NCBI GenBank assembly: GCA_002897675.1
Contig: BDSU01000045.1
Location: 87,282-151,281, forward strand
Direction of reading: 5' to 3'
DNA length: 64,000 nt
Source: a bacterium BMS3Abin02
GTDB lineage: Bacteria > Actinomycetota > Acidimicrobiia > Spongiisociales > UBA4744
The first letter of the stretch is position 1. Every line of letters begins with the position of its first letter. Made by a program: the position numbers and the translations under genes. The notes beneath the pieces were generated by a model. The model was not told the DNA's origin. It saw only the letters and a program-made list of their open reading frames with translations, and ran no database searches. Shown in pieces: positions 15,974-23,851 of the stretch.

Positions 15974-16901
15974 GGTCTTGTTCGCCGCAGCCCTGGCGTT
16001 GCTCGGCGTGCCGCTCTTGTTGAGCCGTTCGGGGCGTCGTATCGGCGCCGCCGAACGTACACGGTTGATGGCCGTATCGCTCGGCGCAGGAGTGGTGTTC
16101 CTCGAGTTGAGTCTTGCGCTCACGGCGTTGCCGACCGTGCTGCGCGTATTCCATCTGAGCGGCCTGGCCTCTGTGTGTGAACGGCTTGTCGGGCCCGTGT
16201 TCGGTGGTGGGCAGATTGTTGGAGGGGTCGCGCTCGTCTTGGCTCTGCTCCTGCCCGCATCGGCGATCATGACAAGTCTGAAGTGTCGGACGCGGCAGGA
16301 GCGTTTGCGGGCCGATCCTTGGGTGGGGACGCATCGGCCGTATGGCAAGCATGAGTTGGTCGTGCTGCCTTCGGCAGCGATGGTGGCGATCAGTGTTCCC
16401 GGCCGGCCCGGGCAGGTGATTCTGTCGCAAGGGCTTCTCGATGCTCTGACACCGGCAGAGTTGGACGCGGTGATTCGGCATGAGGGGGCGCACCTCGATT
16501 TCCGGCACTCGAGGTATCTCCTGCTCGCTGCCGTCGTGCAGTGCACCGTCGGATGGTTCCCGATGGTCCGTAGGTGCGTGTGCTGTCTCCGACTGTCGGT
16601 GGAAGAGTGGGCTGATGCGATTGCGGTTCGAGATCTGGGCACCAGCAGACCTGTCGTAGATGCTTTGCGCTCGTTTGTGTTTGCCTCGCTCTCCCCTCGA
16701 GTGGCTTCATTCTCCGCCGCCGAGACGATCGGCGAACGTCTCGAGGCTCTTGAACATGGCGAACCGCGCAAGGCGCCGCTGGCTCGTCTGATGGCCTATT
16801 CGCTGGTCGTGCTGCTGTCGCTGGGAGCCGGCGGATCCCTGGTGACGTGGGCAGCGCACGCTCGCGAGTTGGCCGCGATGACACCGTATTGTCCTCTCTA
16901 G
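15960..16901 (+). CDS. M56-family BlaR1-like membrane metalloprotease
   Basis: 313 aa. Membrane helices near the N-terminus, at about residues 75-100, mid-protein and at about 275-295. AVIRHEGAHLDFRHSR carries the zinc HExxH (HEGAH), and SVEEWADAIAVRDLG supplies the third-ligand region. There is no penicillin-binding sensor domain, as in Mycobacterium Rv1845c-type proteins, so the inducer is not obviously a beta-lactam. By analogy it would cleave the BlaI-type repressor on receiving a membrane signal. The start GTG at 15960 overlaps blaI; a GTG at 15966 is possible. Confidence 0.85.
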   Translation: MPVTEVLFAAALALLGVPLLLSRSGRRIGAAERTRLMAVSLGAGVVFLELSLALTALPTVLRVFHLSGLASVCERLVGPVFGGGQIVGGVALVLALLLPASAIMTSLKCRTRQERLRADPWVGTHRPYGKHELVVLPSAAMVAISVPGRPGQVILSQGLLDALTPAELDAVIRHEGAHLDFRHSRYLLLAAVVQCTVGWFPMVRRCVCCLRLSVEEWADAIAVRDLGTSRPVVDALRSFVFASLSPRVASFSAAETIGERLEALEHGEPRKAPLARLMAYSLVVLLSLGAGGSLVTWAAHARELAAMTPYCPL

Positions 16902-17141
16902 AGTCGGGCCCGCCCCCGGCTTCGCCATACTCCGCCCGACGTGTGCTGCGCTCTCTCGGGGGAGAAAGCGGCCGCTTCGCTCCCGGGGCGACGAACAGAC
17001 GCCATGCCCACCCCGCGGTCTCGCATCGACCCGAGGTCGTGATACGAAGCACGAAACACCACCCAACAGACTCCTGGAACGTGTGCAGATGTCTCTCTCG
17101 GCGAACGGACCGGTGCGGTTTGCAGCGTCTTGCGGAATCGT
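16902..17141. other. Intergenic stretch with a hairpin and a degenerate repeat
   Basis: Holds an imperfect GC hairpin centred on AAGCGGCCGCTT (about 16962-16990), possibly the blaR terminator, and repeat copy 17015-17055. No gene is seen. Confidence 0.45.
17015..17055 (+). repeat. Degenerate intergenic repeat, copy 1
   Basis: About 41 bp with core GATACGAAGCA, about 78% identical to 52281-52321 and related to 29397-29436 and 54048-54085, all on the plus strand and intergenic. Confidence 0.5.
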
Positions 17142-17170
17142 TTGACAAGAACGACATGCTGTCGTAGTAG
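17142..17170 (+). promoter_or_regulatory. Promoter and BlaI-type operator before the second Rieske
   Basis: TTGACA (17142-17147), 17-bp spacer, TAGTAG (17165-17170). The operator-like ACATG-CTGTC-GTAGT (17154-17168) overlaps spacer and -10, a repressing position. One half-site matches the other three copies better than the other. Confidence 0.6.
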
Positions 17171-17202
17171 GCTTTTGTCGAGGAGTGAGAGAGGAGGCAA
17201 CG

Positions 17203-17691
17203 GTGAGCGACTCGATCCGTCGACGTACATTCCTTCGCAGGGCGATCACTGTCATTGTCGCCGGAATCGGCGCCGTGTTCGGGGCATCGGCGGTCGCGTA
17301 CGTCGTGCCGTCGAAGCAATCCGACGCACGCGACGAGTGGCTCCCGTTGGGTACGACAAGAACCGTCGAGCTCGGTGAGCCAACCCTGTTCAAGGCTTCG
17401 GTTGAGCTTACGACGGGCTGGAGGACCACGACCGACGATGTAGCCGTCTACGTGAAGACGGACGATGGGCGTGACTTCATCGGCATGTCGAACATCTGTA
17501 CGCATCTGGGATGTCGAGTGCGATGGGTGAAGGATCGGAGACAGTTCTACTGTCCGTGCCATGCCGGCGTCTATGACGAGAACGGAAACGTCGTCTCGGG
17601 TCCGCCGCCGCGCCCGCTGGATCGCTATGAACTCGCCGTGGAAGGCGAGGAGATCGACTTTCTGCCCGATCCGATAAAACAGTCGGGTTGA
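17203..17691 (+). CDS. Second Rieske [2Fe-2S] protein (QcrA-like)
   Basis: 162 aa. CTHLGC and CPCHAGVYD give the cluster ligands. An N-terminal helix (about residues 10-33, after RRRTFLRR, twin-arginine-like) anchors it. GTG at 17203 is used because GAGGAGGCAACG precedes it. It differs clearly from the Rieske at 13726 and has a different promoter type, with a BlaI-like operator over the -10. It sits at the head of the cytochrome c maturation genes, so it may serve a c-type cytochrome-containing bc complex whose cytochrome b is elsewhere, or share the one at 1618. Confidence 0.9.
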   Translation: MSDSIRRRTFLRRAITVIVAGIGAVFGASAVAYVVPSKQSDARDEWLPLGTTRTVELGEPTLFKASVELTTGWRTTTDDVAVYVKTDDGRDFIGMSNICTHLGCRVRWVKDRRQFYCPCHAGVYDENGNVVSGPPPRPLDRYELAVEGEEIDFLPDPIKQSG

Positions 17692-17975
17692 TCTGTGTTC
17701 GATGAGAGGTGCACGGTCGCCGAGATGTGTGTCATGTGTCGCTCGGCAGAGTCCTGGTGTTGTGAAGACGCGCTCCAGGAGGCCATCTCCGGGGAATGAC
17801 CTGTGAAGTCCGCCGGACGAGCGAATGTATGTGGCATCTGACGAGAAGCCGTCCTTGGCCTCATCGACGAAGCCGGCCCGTTGGGTCACGCTCGGCGCAT
17901 GGCGCGTCAGCCGCAGGGGAGGCACGAGAAGGGTTGTAGGGGGAGCTGCCGTCGGCTGAGCCGCCGGGTGTGACG
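17692..17975. other. Intergenic stretch, possible tiny Cys-rich ORF
   Basis: Between Rieske 2 and ccdA. A 24-codon frame at 17725-17799 starts MCVMCRSAESWCCEDAL, with CxxC and CC, but has no clear ribosome site; I do not call it a gene. Nothing else is recognised. Confidence 0.35.
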
Positions 17976-17990
17976 ACTACACTTCGTCGT
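17976..17990 (+). promoter_or_regulatory. BlaI-type operator and -10 before ccdA
   Basis: ACTAC-ACTTC-GTCGT. The -10 TACACT (17978-17983) lies within it, and the ccdA ATG is 16 nt from the -10 start, giving an almost leaderless mRNA. Confidence 0.6.
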
Positions 17991-17993
17991 TGC

Positions 17994-18722
17994 ATGGCAG
18001 ACCTGATACTCCCGGTTCTCGCTTTGATAGCCGGCATCGTCTCCTTCAGTTCTCCATGCAGTCTGCCGCTGATTCCCGGGTATCTGTCATACATGTCGGC
18101 GCTACCGGTCGATGATCTCGGTAATCGTGCCGCGCGGTCGACGATCCTGAAGGCAGCGTTGCTCTTCGTCGGGGGCTTCACCGTCGTGTTCACCGCTCTC
18201 GGGGCGTCATTTGCGCTCGTGGGGTCCCTCTTCTTGAGGAACGTCGATCTCATTACCCGAATAGCGGGTGTCGGGATCATCGTGATGGGACTCGCCATGT
18301 TGGGTGTCCTTCGGATTCCCGGGTATCACCGGGAACTCCGTGTGAACATGACGCGGGCTCCACGAGGGTTGAAGGGAGCTTTCCCAATGGGAATGGCCTT
18401 TGCGGTCGGTTGGACACCATGCATCGGTCCGATTCTCGCCACGATCCTCACAGTGGCAGGCGCAAGCCAGACGGTCGTGTGGGGGGCCGCGCTCCTTGCG
18501 ATCTACTCCCTCGGGTTGGGTATTCCCTTCGTACTGGTGGCACTGGGGTTCCAGCGCGCTCGAGGTTCACTGACGTGGCTGAAGCGGAACGGCAGGCGAG
18601 TGGAGATCGTGGGCGGTTCGATGCTCATCGCGGTCGGGGTGATGTTCACCTCGGGGATCTGGCGGGCCATCTTCATCCCTCTTCAGAGCGCGTTCGCTCG
18701 ACTTGGCTGGCCCCCGATCTGA
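17994..18722 (+). CDS. ccdA: CcdA-family thiol-disulfide transmembrane electron carrier
   Basis: 242 aa, six membrane helices. SSPCSLPLIPGYLSY and GWTPCIGPIL carry the two redox-active cysteines of CcdA/DsbD-beta. It carries electrons from cytoplasmic thioredoxin across the membrane to an extracytoplasmic thioredoxin, here probably the TlpA/ResA-like protein at 21621, to reduce apocytochrome c cysteines. ATG at 17994 is chosen; no ribosome site is visible but a -10 box is 16 nt upstream. First gene of the CcdA-CcmF-CcmH group. Confidence 0.92.
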   Translation: MADLILPVLALIAGIVSFSSPCSLPLIPGYLSYMSALPVDDLGNRAARSTILKAALLFVGGFTVVFTALGASFALVGSLFLRNVDLITRIAGVGIIVMGLAMLGVLRIPGYHRELRVNMTRAPRGLKGAFPMGMAFAVGWTPCIGPILATILTVAGASQTVVWGAALLAIYSLGLGIPFVLVALGFQRARGSLTWLKRNGRRVEIVGGSMLIAVGVMFTSGIWRAIFIPLQSAFARLGWPPI

Positions 18723-18778
18723 GCCATCTCTCCGTGTCGCGTGGGATCCCCGTCAGTTCGGCAGGCCTGGATTCGACT

Positions 18779-18793
18779 ACTACGCTGCGTCGT
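18779..18793 (+). promoter_or_regulatory. BlaI-type operator and -10 before the ccmF unit
   Basis: ACTAC-GCTGC-GTCGT within the near-palindrome TACTACGCTGCGTCGTA. The -10 TACGCT (18781-18786) is inside it; an ATG lies 13 nt from the -10 start. Confidence 0.65.
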
Positions 18794-18874
18794 ATGCAAC
18801 GTTCGGCCGAGTCCGGTGTGTTGAAGTTTTCCAGCACCGGTCTCATGGTCTGTGATCTTCAACGGAGACGGTGA
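18794..18874 (+). CDS. Possible 26-aa leaderless ORF preceding ccmF
   Basis: Reads MQRSAESGVLKFSSTGLMVC followed by DLQRRR. Its ATG is 13 nt after a TACGCT -10 start, the spacing of a leaderless mRNA, and abuts the BlaI-type operator. Its TGA overlaps the next ATG (TGATG). No family match. Function unknown; it may couple translation into ccmF. Confidence 0.4.
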   Translation: MQRSAESGVLKFSSTGLMVCDLQRRR

Positions 18875-18969
18875 TGGCACAACTCATGGGCGCGATGAGA
18901 AGAACTATCGAGGTTGATGAATTCGCTGCAGCGTTTCGGTTTCGACGTAGTGGAGGGCGACGGTCGTGA
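18874..18969 (+). CDS. Possible 31-aa ORF overlapping the ccmF start
   Basis: Begins MAQLMGAMRRTIEVDEFAAA and ends in RFRRSGGRRS. It starts inside the stop of the preceding ORF and ends in a GTGA overlap with ccmF, so it bridges the leaderless start and ccmF. Basic C-terminus. It is too short to be CcmE and no heme-binding His is seen. Could be a coupling ORF only. Confidence 0.4.
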   Translation: MAQLMGAMRRTIEVDEFAAAFRFRRSGGRRS

Positions 18970-21002
18970 CCGCCATCGTCGGCTATCTGGCCATTCTCGT
19001 CTCGCTCGCCTCCGCTGTCTGGCTGGTGGTTGCCGGGTTCCGTGGCATGTTGAGACCCGCGGCAGCAGTCGCGTCGCGGCTGAAGTGGCCCGTGTACGGC
19101 CTCGTCGGTGGTGCCGTGGTTGCGATGGCCAGTCTCGAAGTCGCTCTCCTCAGTGACGACTTTTCGATCAGCTATGTGGCAAACAACTCCACCAGCTCGA
19201 CTCCGCTCCTCTACAAGGCGGCGTCGGCCTGGGGAGCGCTGCAAGGCAGCATCGTTCTGTGGGGCCTGGTTCTGGCAGTGTTCACTCTCACCGTCTACTG
19301 GGGCCTCGCTCGCAGAGAAGGTCCCGATCCTCTCGGTGCGGGCGCGCTGGCTGTGTTGGGCATCGTCTCGATGTACTTCTTCGCGCTCATGGCCAGTATT
19401 TCCAATCCTTTCGCCGTCTGCGTCATGCCTGCTTCGGTCGGCTGTCTTCAGGCCAGCAACGTGCCTTGGGCCACGGCCCGTGCGGCTCTCGAGGGGCGGG
19501 GTCCTAATCCTTTGCTCCAGAATCACCCACTGATGGCCGTCCATCCTCCGACGCTGTATATCGGATACGTAGGGCTGACTGTTCCGTTCGCGTTCGCGAT
19601 GTCTGCACTCATGCGGGGCTCCAGCGGCACAGAGTGGTTGCGCCGGACTCGGTCATGGACGCTGGTCACCTGGATGTTCCTCACTCTGGGCATTGTTGTT
19701 GGTGGGCTCTGGTCCTATGAGGTACTCGGTTGGGGTGGCTTCTGGGCCTGGGATCCGGTGGAGAATGCTTCATTCCTTCCCTGGTTGGTCGCCACGGCCT
19801 TCTTGCACTCCTCGGTGGTGCAGGCGCGTCGCGGCATGTTGCAGGCCTGGAACTTCATTCTCGTCATTGCAGCGTTCGCTCTGACCATCCTCGGTACCTT
19901 CCTCACGCGGTCGGGTGTGATCAACTCGGTTCACGCCTTCAGCCAGTCTCCGATCGGGCCGGCTCTCCTCTGGTTTCTCATGGTCGTGCTGGTGGCGTCG
20001 TTCGGCCTTTTCGCCGCCAGGGTGCACTTGGTCGCCTCGTCTCCACGCCTGGACTCGTTGGCAAGTCGGGAAGGCGTGTTTCTCGGCAACAACCTTCTGC
20101 TGACCGTGTTTGCCTTCATCGTGCTGACGGGGACCCTCTATCCGATGATTGTCGAGGCGATTACCGGTGACAAGGTCGGCGTTGGTCGTCCGTTCTTCGA
20201 CCGTATGGCGATCCCTCTCTCATTTGGGTTGCTGCTGGCCATGGGGATCGGGCCGGTGACGCCCTATCGTGCGGCAAAAGGGTCCGTCGTTTGGGAGCGG
20301 ATTCGCGTCCCGATTCGAGCTGCGTTGGGGGTGACGGCCGTCCTGGTCGTGTTCGGCTATCGCAACCCCTACCTGTTGACGAGTGTCCTCACAGCGACGT
20401 TTGTGATGGCAGTGATCGTTCGATATCTGTTCGTATCGGCGCGCAAAGTCGCGAACCGGCACGAGATGTCGCTTCCTTCCGCGATTCTGCGCGTCATGCG
20501 AAATGATACGAGCTACTGGGGAGGACAGATTTCCCATGTGGGTGTTGCCTTGCTCGCGATCGGCATCGCCTTCTCCGCCAACCTGGCGGTGGACACAAGT
20601 GCAGTCCTGTCTCCCGGAGACACTGTGTCGGTCGCAGGATTCGACCTGACGTACGCTCAGCGCTTCGAGCGGCAGGAACCGAATCGCAGTGTCACGGGCG
20701 CTCGCATCGAAGTCTCGAGAGACGGAAGGTTGGTTTCGGTGCTGGAACCGCGCCTCAACCAATATCCGCAATCTCTCGACTCGGTCGCGACGCCGGATAT
20801 CGATGCGACGCTGCGGGGAGATCTGTATCTGTCGCTGAAGAGCCTCGACGATCAGAAAGTGACCATTCGCGTCTTCTGGTTTCCGCTCATCTGGTTGGTC
20901 TGGGTGGGTGGCTTTGTCATCGCGATCGCGGCTCTGTGGTCCCGGCTCGTCAAGAAACCTGAGCAAGACCGCGCGAATGTGAGGAGGACGGAGAGTGTTT
21001 AG
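18966..21002 (+). CDS. ccmF: Cytochrome c heme lyase subunit CcmF
   Basis: 678 aa, about 15 membrane helices. GWGGFWAWDPVENASFLPW is the tryptophan-rich WWD heme-handling domain, with conserved His residues in the flanking loops (HPPTLYIGY, FLHSSV). It attaches heme to CxxCH apocytochromes with CcmH. GTG at 18966 has GGAGGG upstream and lies in a GTGA overlap with a 31-aa ORF. The stop overlaps ccmH by 8 bp. CcmA, B, C and E are not in the window. Confidence 0.95.
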   Translation: MTAIVGYLAILVSLASAVWLVVAGFRGMLRPAAAVASRLKWPVYGLVGGAVVAMASLEVALLSDDFSISYVANNSTSSTPLLYKAASAWGALQGSIVLWGLVLAVFTLTVYWGLARREGPDPLGAGALAVLGIVSMYFFALMASISNPFAVCVMPASVGCLQASNVPWATARAALEGRGPNPLLQNHPLMAVHPPTLYIGYVGLTVPFAFAMSALMRGSSGTEWLRRTRSWTLVTWMFLTLGIVVGGLWSYEVLGWGGFWAWDPVENASFLPWLVATAFLHSSVVQARRGMLQAWNFILVIAAFALTILGTFLTRSGVINSVHAFSQSPIGPALLWFLMVVLVASFGLFAARVHLVASSPRLDSLASREGVFLGNNLLLTVFAFIVLTGTLYPMIVEAITGDKVGVGRPFFDRMAIPLSFGLLLAMGIGPVTPYRAAKGSVVWERIRVPIRAALGVTAVLVVFGYRNPYLLTSVLTATFVMAVIVRYLFVSARKVANRHEMSLPSAILRVMRNDTSYWGGQISHVGVALLAIGIAFSANLAVDTSAVLSPGDTVSVAGFDLTYAQRFERQEPNRSVTGARIEVSRDGRLVSVLEPRLNQYPQSLDSVATPDIDATLRGDLYLSLKSLDDQKVTIRVFWFPLIWLVWVGGFVIAIAALWSRLVKKPEQDRANVRRTESV

Positions 21003-21396
21003 CTCCAGACTGCCGGGCACGCTTCTGACGTTGCTGTTGGCGGTCGTCGTCATCGTCGGCTTCGCTCTGGGAGATCCGACCCCGGAAAACCGGGCGCTCG
21101 CCATTGGACGCCGGATCATGTGCCCTGTGTGCCAGGGCGAGTCCATCGCCACGTCTCCATCCGAGACTGCCAGAGCGATGATGGACGTCGTGGAGGAAAA
21201 AGTCGCCGCAGGCGAGACCGATGAGCAGATCATCGCGTATTTCGAGGCCGCCTACGGAGAGGCGATCCTGCTCGATCCACCTTTTTCAGGGAAGACGCTG
21301 ATTGTGTGGTTGCTCCCCATTCCGGTCGTTGCGATCGGCATCTGGATGGCCGTCTCTCGACGGCGTCGCGACACGACACCTGTGCACGGGCCGTGA
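20995..21396 (+). CDS. ccmH: Cytochrome c biogenesis protein CcmH
   Basis: 133 aa. An N-terminal helix (residues about 8-26), then RRIMCPVCQGESIATSPSET with the CPVCQ redox motif that handles apocytochrome thiols, and a C-terminal helix (about 103-122). This two-helix CcmH form is normal. GTG start lies inside the ccmF end. Confidence 0.93.
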   Translation: MFSSRLPGTLLTLLLAVVVIVGFALGDPTPENRALAIGRRIMCPVCQGESIATSPSETARAMMDVVEEKVAAGETDEQIIAYFEAAYGEAILLDPPFSGKTLIVWLLPIPVVAIGIWMAVSRRRRDTTPVHGP

Positions 21397-21528
21397 AGGC
21401 ACGACGCTCCCGCCTGGGGGAGCGCGCGGGCTGGTGGGAGGAGGACTGTCGAAACCGTGTCGGGCGGGAATGGCGGCGTGGACCCATGGGGTGATCCCCT
21501 TTTCGGTTCGGCGCAGAGGCAGTCTGCT

Positions 21529-21543
21529 ACTACGATCTGTAGG
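21529..21543 (+). promoter_or_regulatory. BlaI-type operator and -10 before tlpA
   Basis: ACTAC-GATCT-GTAGG. The -10 TACGAT (21531-21536) is inside it at the same offset as at 17978 and 18781. The leader to the ATG is about 75 nt. Confidence 0.6.
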
Positions 21544-21620
21544 ACATTGAAGGAACGGGACCCGCAAGACGTGAACCGTTGCGGACCTTATCCGCACCTG
21601 TGGCTCGTCGAGGGAGATCC

Positions 21621-22301
21621 ATGAGCCCCGAATCCAAGCAACCCGAGGGGGAGGCACAGCAGGATGGTGCCACGCCGCTCGAGGTTGGGAGTGAGCCGGT
21701 TGCGCCGCGTCCGCCACGTGTTCGGTATGCACGGTGGGCCGCAGTGCTCGTCGCACTTGCCGGCATCGTGCTGGGAGTCGTCTTCGGAAGCCGGTTCGGG
21801 ATAGATCCCAGCTTGGTGAAGTCGCCGCTCCTCGGAAAGCAGGCTCCCGCGTTTGATCTTCCCTACCTCGAGAAGGAGGGGACCCTGTCGCTGGAGAGTC
21901 TCAGAGGCCAGATCGTCGTGGTGAACTTCTGGGCATCATGGTGTGTGGCCTGTCGAGCCGAACACGATGACTTGGTGAGGACGGCGCTGAGGTATGAGGA
22001 CAAGGGCGTTCGTTTCGTGGGCATCGTGTTCCAGGACAAGCCAGAAGAGGCGATCCGGTTTCTGGACGAAATGGGCCGCGGGTACGACAGCGTGACGGAC
22101 GAAGGCTCGCGTGTGGCGATCGAGTACGGCGTCTACGGCATTCCCGAGACCTTCTTCATCGACTCGGAGGGGACCGTGGTAGCGAAGATCGTCGGTGAGT
22201 CCAACATCGGGCTCCTGAGCTCCACGCTGGACACAATGCTCCGAGGGGAAGTACCCGAGTCGAGGAAGGGTGGCAATCTCCAGGCCCCGCCAGGCTCGTA
22301 G
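21621..22301 (+). CDS. Membrane-anchored thioredoxin, TlpA/ResA-like
   Basis: 226 aa. A Pro-rich cytoplasmic N-terminus, one helix at about residues 38-58, then a thioredoxin fold with active site FWASWCVACRAEHDDL and the cis-Pro region VYGIPETFFID. It would accept electrons from CcdA and reduce apocytochrome c. ATG at 21621 follows GAGGGAG by 5-6 nt; the frame upstream to 21579 lacks one. Last gene of the BlaI-type-controlled group. Confidence 0.88.
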   Translation: MSPESKQPEGEAQQDGATPLEVGSEPVAPRPPRVRYARWAAVLVALAGIVLGVVFGSRFGIDPSLVKSPLLGKQAPAFDLPYLEKEGTLSLESLRGQIVVVNFWASWCVACRAEHDDLVRTALRYEDKGVRFVGIVFQDKPEEAIRFLDEMGRGYDSVTDEGSRVAIEYGVYGIPETFFIDSEGTVVAKIVGESNIGLLSSTLDTMLRGEVPESRKGGNLQAPPGS

Positions 22302-22407
22302 CGCGACTGTGCGTCAGATGTCTTCGGGCTTCGAGAGATCTCGGCACCGACGGATCATGGAGTATCTCGCAGGTCGGAAGGTCGTGCACGCGAGTCGTGT
22401 GGCATCG

Positions 22408-22540
22408 AGTGCCTCGACCGCCGACCTTTGCGGTGTTCTGCCGGCCAGGAACGCCGAGTAGCCCCCCCTCCCCCCCGGTTCTTGCGTGAGCCGGCTGCCC
22501 ATAGCGCGGGCGGCCTCACGCAAGAAGGGTTGGGTGCGCC
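22408..22540 (+). repeat. 133-bp structured intergenic repeat, copy 1
   Basis: Highly similar to 34227-34358. Contains TTCTTGCGTGAG (22479-22490) and its exact complement CTCACGCAAGAA (22515-22526), a 12-bp stem with a 24-nt loop, and a C-run before it. Follows the tlpA end by about 107 bp. The rest of 22302-22645 holds no gene I can support. Confidence 0.75.
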
Positions 22541-22645
22541 ATTACAGAAGCTTTACCGAGCCATCGGACGTTCCTTGATGCCGATCCGCTTGGCTGTGCC
22601 TCAACAGACAAGACAGAGTGGGAGACGGACACCATCCGGATCCCG

Positions 22646-23095
22646 ATGAGCGGGAAGGACATGATGATCATGAAGAAGAGATACCTGGCAGCGGGGGCCG
22701 TGATCCTCGGTTTGCTCGTGACGCCGGTCGTTGCCCTGGCGCTGTCCACCCCACCGGTCTCGACTCCCGGCACCATTCCGACGGGCATCGGGCATGAGGA
22801 GACGGATGAGATGCACGACTCGGTCTGGAACGGTGACGGCGCCGGCGATGAGTGCTCGGACGAGATGCACGCTTCGATGTGGGGCGCCGATGGCGTGCAG
22901 TCGGAAGAATGGATGGATGAGATGCACGACTCGATCCGGAACGATGACGGCACCGGCCATGAGGAGATGGACGAGATGCATGAATCCATGTGGGGCGCGG
23001 ACGCTTCCGGCCACGGCTCGATGATGGGCTCCGGCTATCGCAGCGGATCAGCGTCGGGTCATGGCAACGGTGGTGGCATGCGTGGCGGCCGGTAA
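22646..23095 (+). CDS. Secreted Met/His-repeat protein, probably metal-binding
   Basis: 149 aa (143 from the ATG at 22664, which is nearer the GGGAAGG site). A signal peptide ends around VALALS. Four repeats of about 12 residues at 20-23-residue spacing follow: DEMHDSVWNGDG, DEMHASMWGADG, DEMHDSIRNDDG, DEMHESMWGADA. The end is Gly/His/Met-rich. Repeated Met-His pairs in an oxidising compartment suggest Cu(I)/Cu(II) or similar binding. Upstream of a two-component system whose sensor loop is also Met-rich, so the two probably serve the same metal. No known family recognised. Confidence 0.65.
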   Translation: MSGKDMMIMKKRYLAAGAVILGLLVTPVVALALSTPPVSTPGTIPTGIGHEETDEMHDSVWNGDGAGDECSDEMHASMWGADGVQSEEWMDEMHDSIRNDDGTGHEEMDEMHESMWGADASGHGSMMGSGYRSGSASGHGNGGGMRGGR

Positions 23096-23158
23096 CGGCG
23101 GCCCTCATATGTGCGAATCGGTCGGGCGCGGGAGATCCTGCGCCCTACCATCGTTGTC

Positions 23159-23851
23159 ATGAATGGAAAGCGGATCCTCGTCATCGACGATGAGGAAGAC
23201 CTCCGAACCATGCTGTCCTCCTACCTCGCTGCCGGCGGTTTCGAGGTGACGGAGGCGACCGACGGCAGGCAGGGACTCGCTCTGCTCGCGTCTCGGGACT
23301 TTGATCTCGTCGTCCTCGATGTCGGTCTTCCGGGCCTCGACGGATTCGAGGTGCTCCGTGAGCTACGGATTGCGTCCGATATCCCGGTCATCATGCTGAC
23401 CGCACGGACCGAAGAGGTCGATCGGGTCGTTGGATTGACGGTTGGCGCCGACGACTACGTGACGAAACCCTTCTCACCGAGGGAACTCACCGCCCGCATC
23501 GCCGCCGTGCTTCGGAGAGCCCGATCCATTCACGGACGCGGCGATCTGCTCGAGTTCGAAGGCCTTCGCATCGACGTCGGAGCCAGGGAGGTGTTCTGCG
23601 AAGGCCGGCCCGTGGAACTCAGCGCGCTCGAGTTCGACCTCCTCGTGACTCTCGCTCGCGCGCCCCGGAGGGTGTTTACCCGAGATCAGCTCATGGAACA
23701 GGTATGGGGCGGCGACTTCTTCTTGATGGACCGAGTCGTCGACGTGCACATCTCCAACCTGAGGAAGCGCCTCGGGGACAGTTCCGCCGATCCCCGCTTC
23801 ATCGCTACGGTTCGCGGCGTCGGCTACAAGTTCGTCGGCGAGTCGCCATGA
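23159..23851 (+). CDS. OmpR/PhoB-family response regulator
   Basis: 230 aa. REC domain residues 1-118: acidic pair in VIDDEEDL, phospho-Asp in LVVLDVGLPGLDG, Thr in MLTART, Lys in VTKPFSP. Winged helix residues about 130-228 with RDQLMEQVWG and DVHISNLRKRLG. ATG at 23159 is 13 nt after TACCAT, so probably leaderless. Its stop overlaps the kinase start (ATGA). Confidence 0.93.
   Translation: MNGKRILVIDDEEDLRTMLSSYLAAGGFEVTEATDGRQGLALLASRDFDLVVLDVGLPGLDGFEVLRELRIASDIPVIMLTARTEEVDRVVGLTVGADDYVTKPFSPRELTARIAAVLRRARSIHGRGDLLEFEGLRIDVGAREVFCEGRPVELSALEFDLLVTLARAPRRVFTRDQLMEQVWGGDFFLMDRVVDVHISNLRKRLGDSSADPRFIATVRGVGYKFVGESP

Noticed and set aside
17725-17799. 24-aa Cys-rich ORF (CxxC, CC)
   Set aside because: No ribosome site, no promoter and no sign of coding constraint.
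16390-17925. 511-aa minus-strand ORF opposite blaR and Rieske 2
   Set aside because: Crosses two genes and a promoter on the other strand; composition is that of a shadow.
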